In this document: positions 63,935 to 64,000 of the stretch, piece after piece
Layout: the number at the start of each line of letters is the position of its first letter
Numbering within the stretch: position 1 is the first letter of the stretch
Origin: Paralithodes platypus
Taxonomy: Eukaryota > Arthropoda > Malacostraca > Decapoda > Lithodidae
Length of the DNA: 64,000 nt
Direction: 5' to 3'
NCBI GenBank assembly: GCA_032716605.1
Contig: CM064560.1
Span: 18,583,441 to 18,647,440, forward strand
Program-made: the position numbers and the translations under genes
The notes under the pieces: generated by a model
What the model was told of the DNA's origin: nothing
What the model saw: the letters and a program-made list of their open reading frames with translations, nothing else
The model's database searches: none

Positions 63935-64000
63935 ATGTTCCTTTTTTAAAAGACAATCGGTTAAATGATAGTGTTCTAGCTAGAGCGTTATACAAGTGTA

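Overview
The window is eukaryotic nuclear DNA and almost entirely transposable-element sequence. It has no bacterial-style operons or compact genes. It carries non-LTR and tyrosine-recombinase retrotransposons, tRNA-headed SINEs, many small inverted-repeat elements and long microsatellite or minisatellite arrays. The mix (DIRS-type elements, I-like and RTE-like LINEs, TTAA elements, Helitron ends) suggests an arthropod, plausibly a decapod crustacean; that is an inference from repeat style, not from a marker gene.

Layout. 1-6818: the 3' two thirds of a GC-rich, decayed DIRS-type retrotransposon, split by a 5'-truncated CR1/jockey-like LINE (about 1409-3862). 7616-8043: a retroposon with a 14-bp target-site duplication. 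9889-18583: a complete DIRS-type element on the minus strand with inverted terminal repeats, an internal complementary region, gag, RT/RNase H and a long overlapping tyrosine-recombinase frame, inserted into a TTAA-type MITE. 18.6-35 kb: AT-rich DNA holding dispersed MITEs, SINEs, a LINE 3' end, and a three-element nest at 29.99-31.13 kb. 35.25-37.5 kb: three unrelated tandem arrays (15-, about 29- and 27-bp units). 40.6-50.5 kb: one long I-like LINE on the minus strand (ORF1 with zinc knuckles, endonuclease, RT, RNase H) broken by four DNA elements, one of which holds a fifth. 51.5-52.25 kb: Helitron-like sequences. 55.9-62.3 kb: three copies or fragments of RTE-like LINEs. 62.8-63.9 kb: a tRNA-headed SINE and a TIR element.

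Likely host coding sequence is tiny: two short 3'-terminal exons on the minus strand (39781-39880 and 59453-59573) share an 11-12 residue block encoded by different synonymous codons, and a third, weaker candidate lies at 52414-52477. They suggest the window sits in the 3' part of a long minus-strand gene with alternative last exons, or in a tandem pair of paralogues.

The most interesting signal is mutational. Repeat copies and LINE reading frames show exact 5-bp insertions turning TA into TACTGTA or its complement TACAGTA. This is the footprint expected when mariner/pogo-type elements with CAG termini excise, and three such MITEs are in the window. Three of these insertions explain frame breaks in two unrelated LINEs. 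Paralogous empty sites inside the window also confirm the target sites of the complete DIRS element and of two nested TTAA elements.
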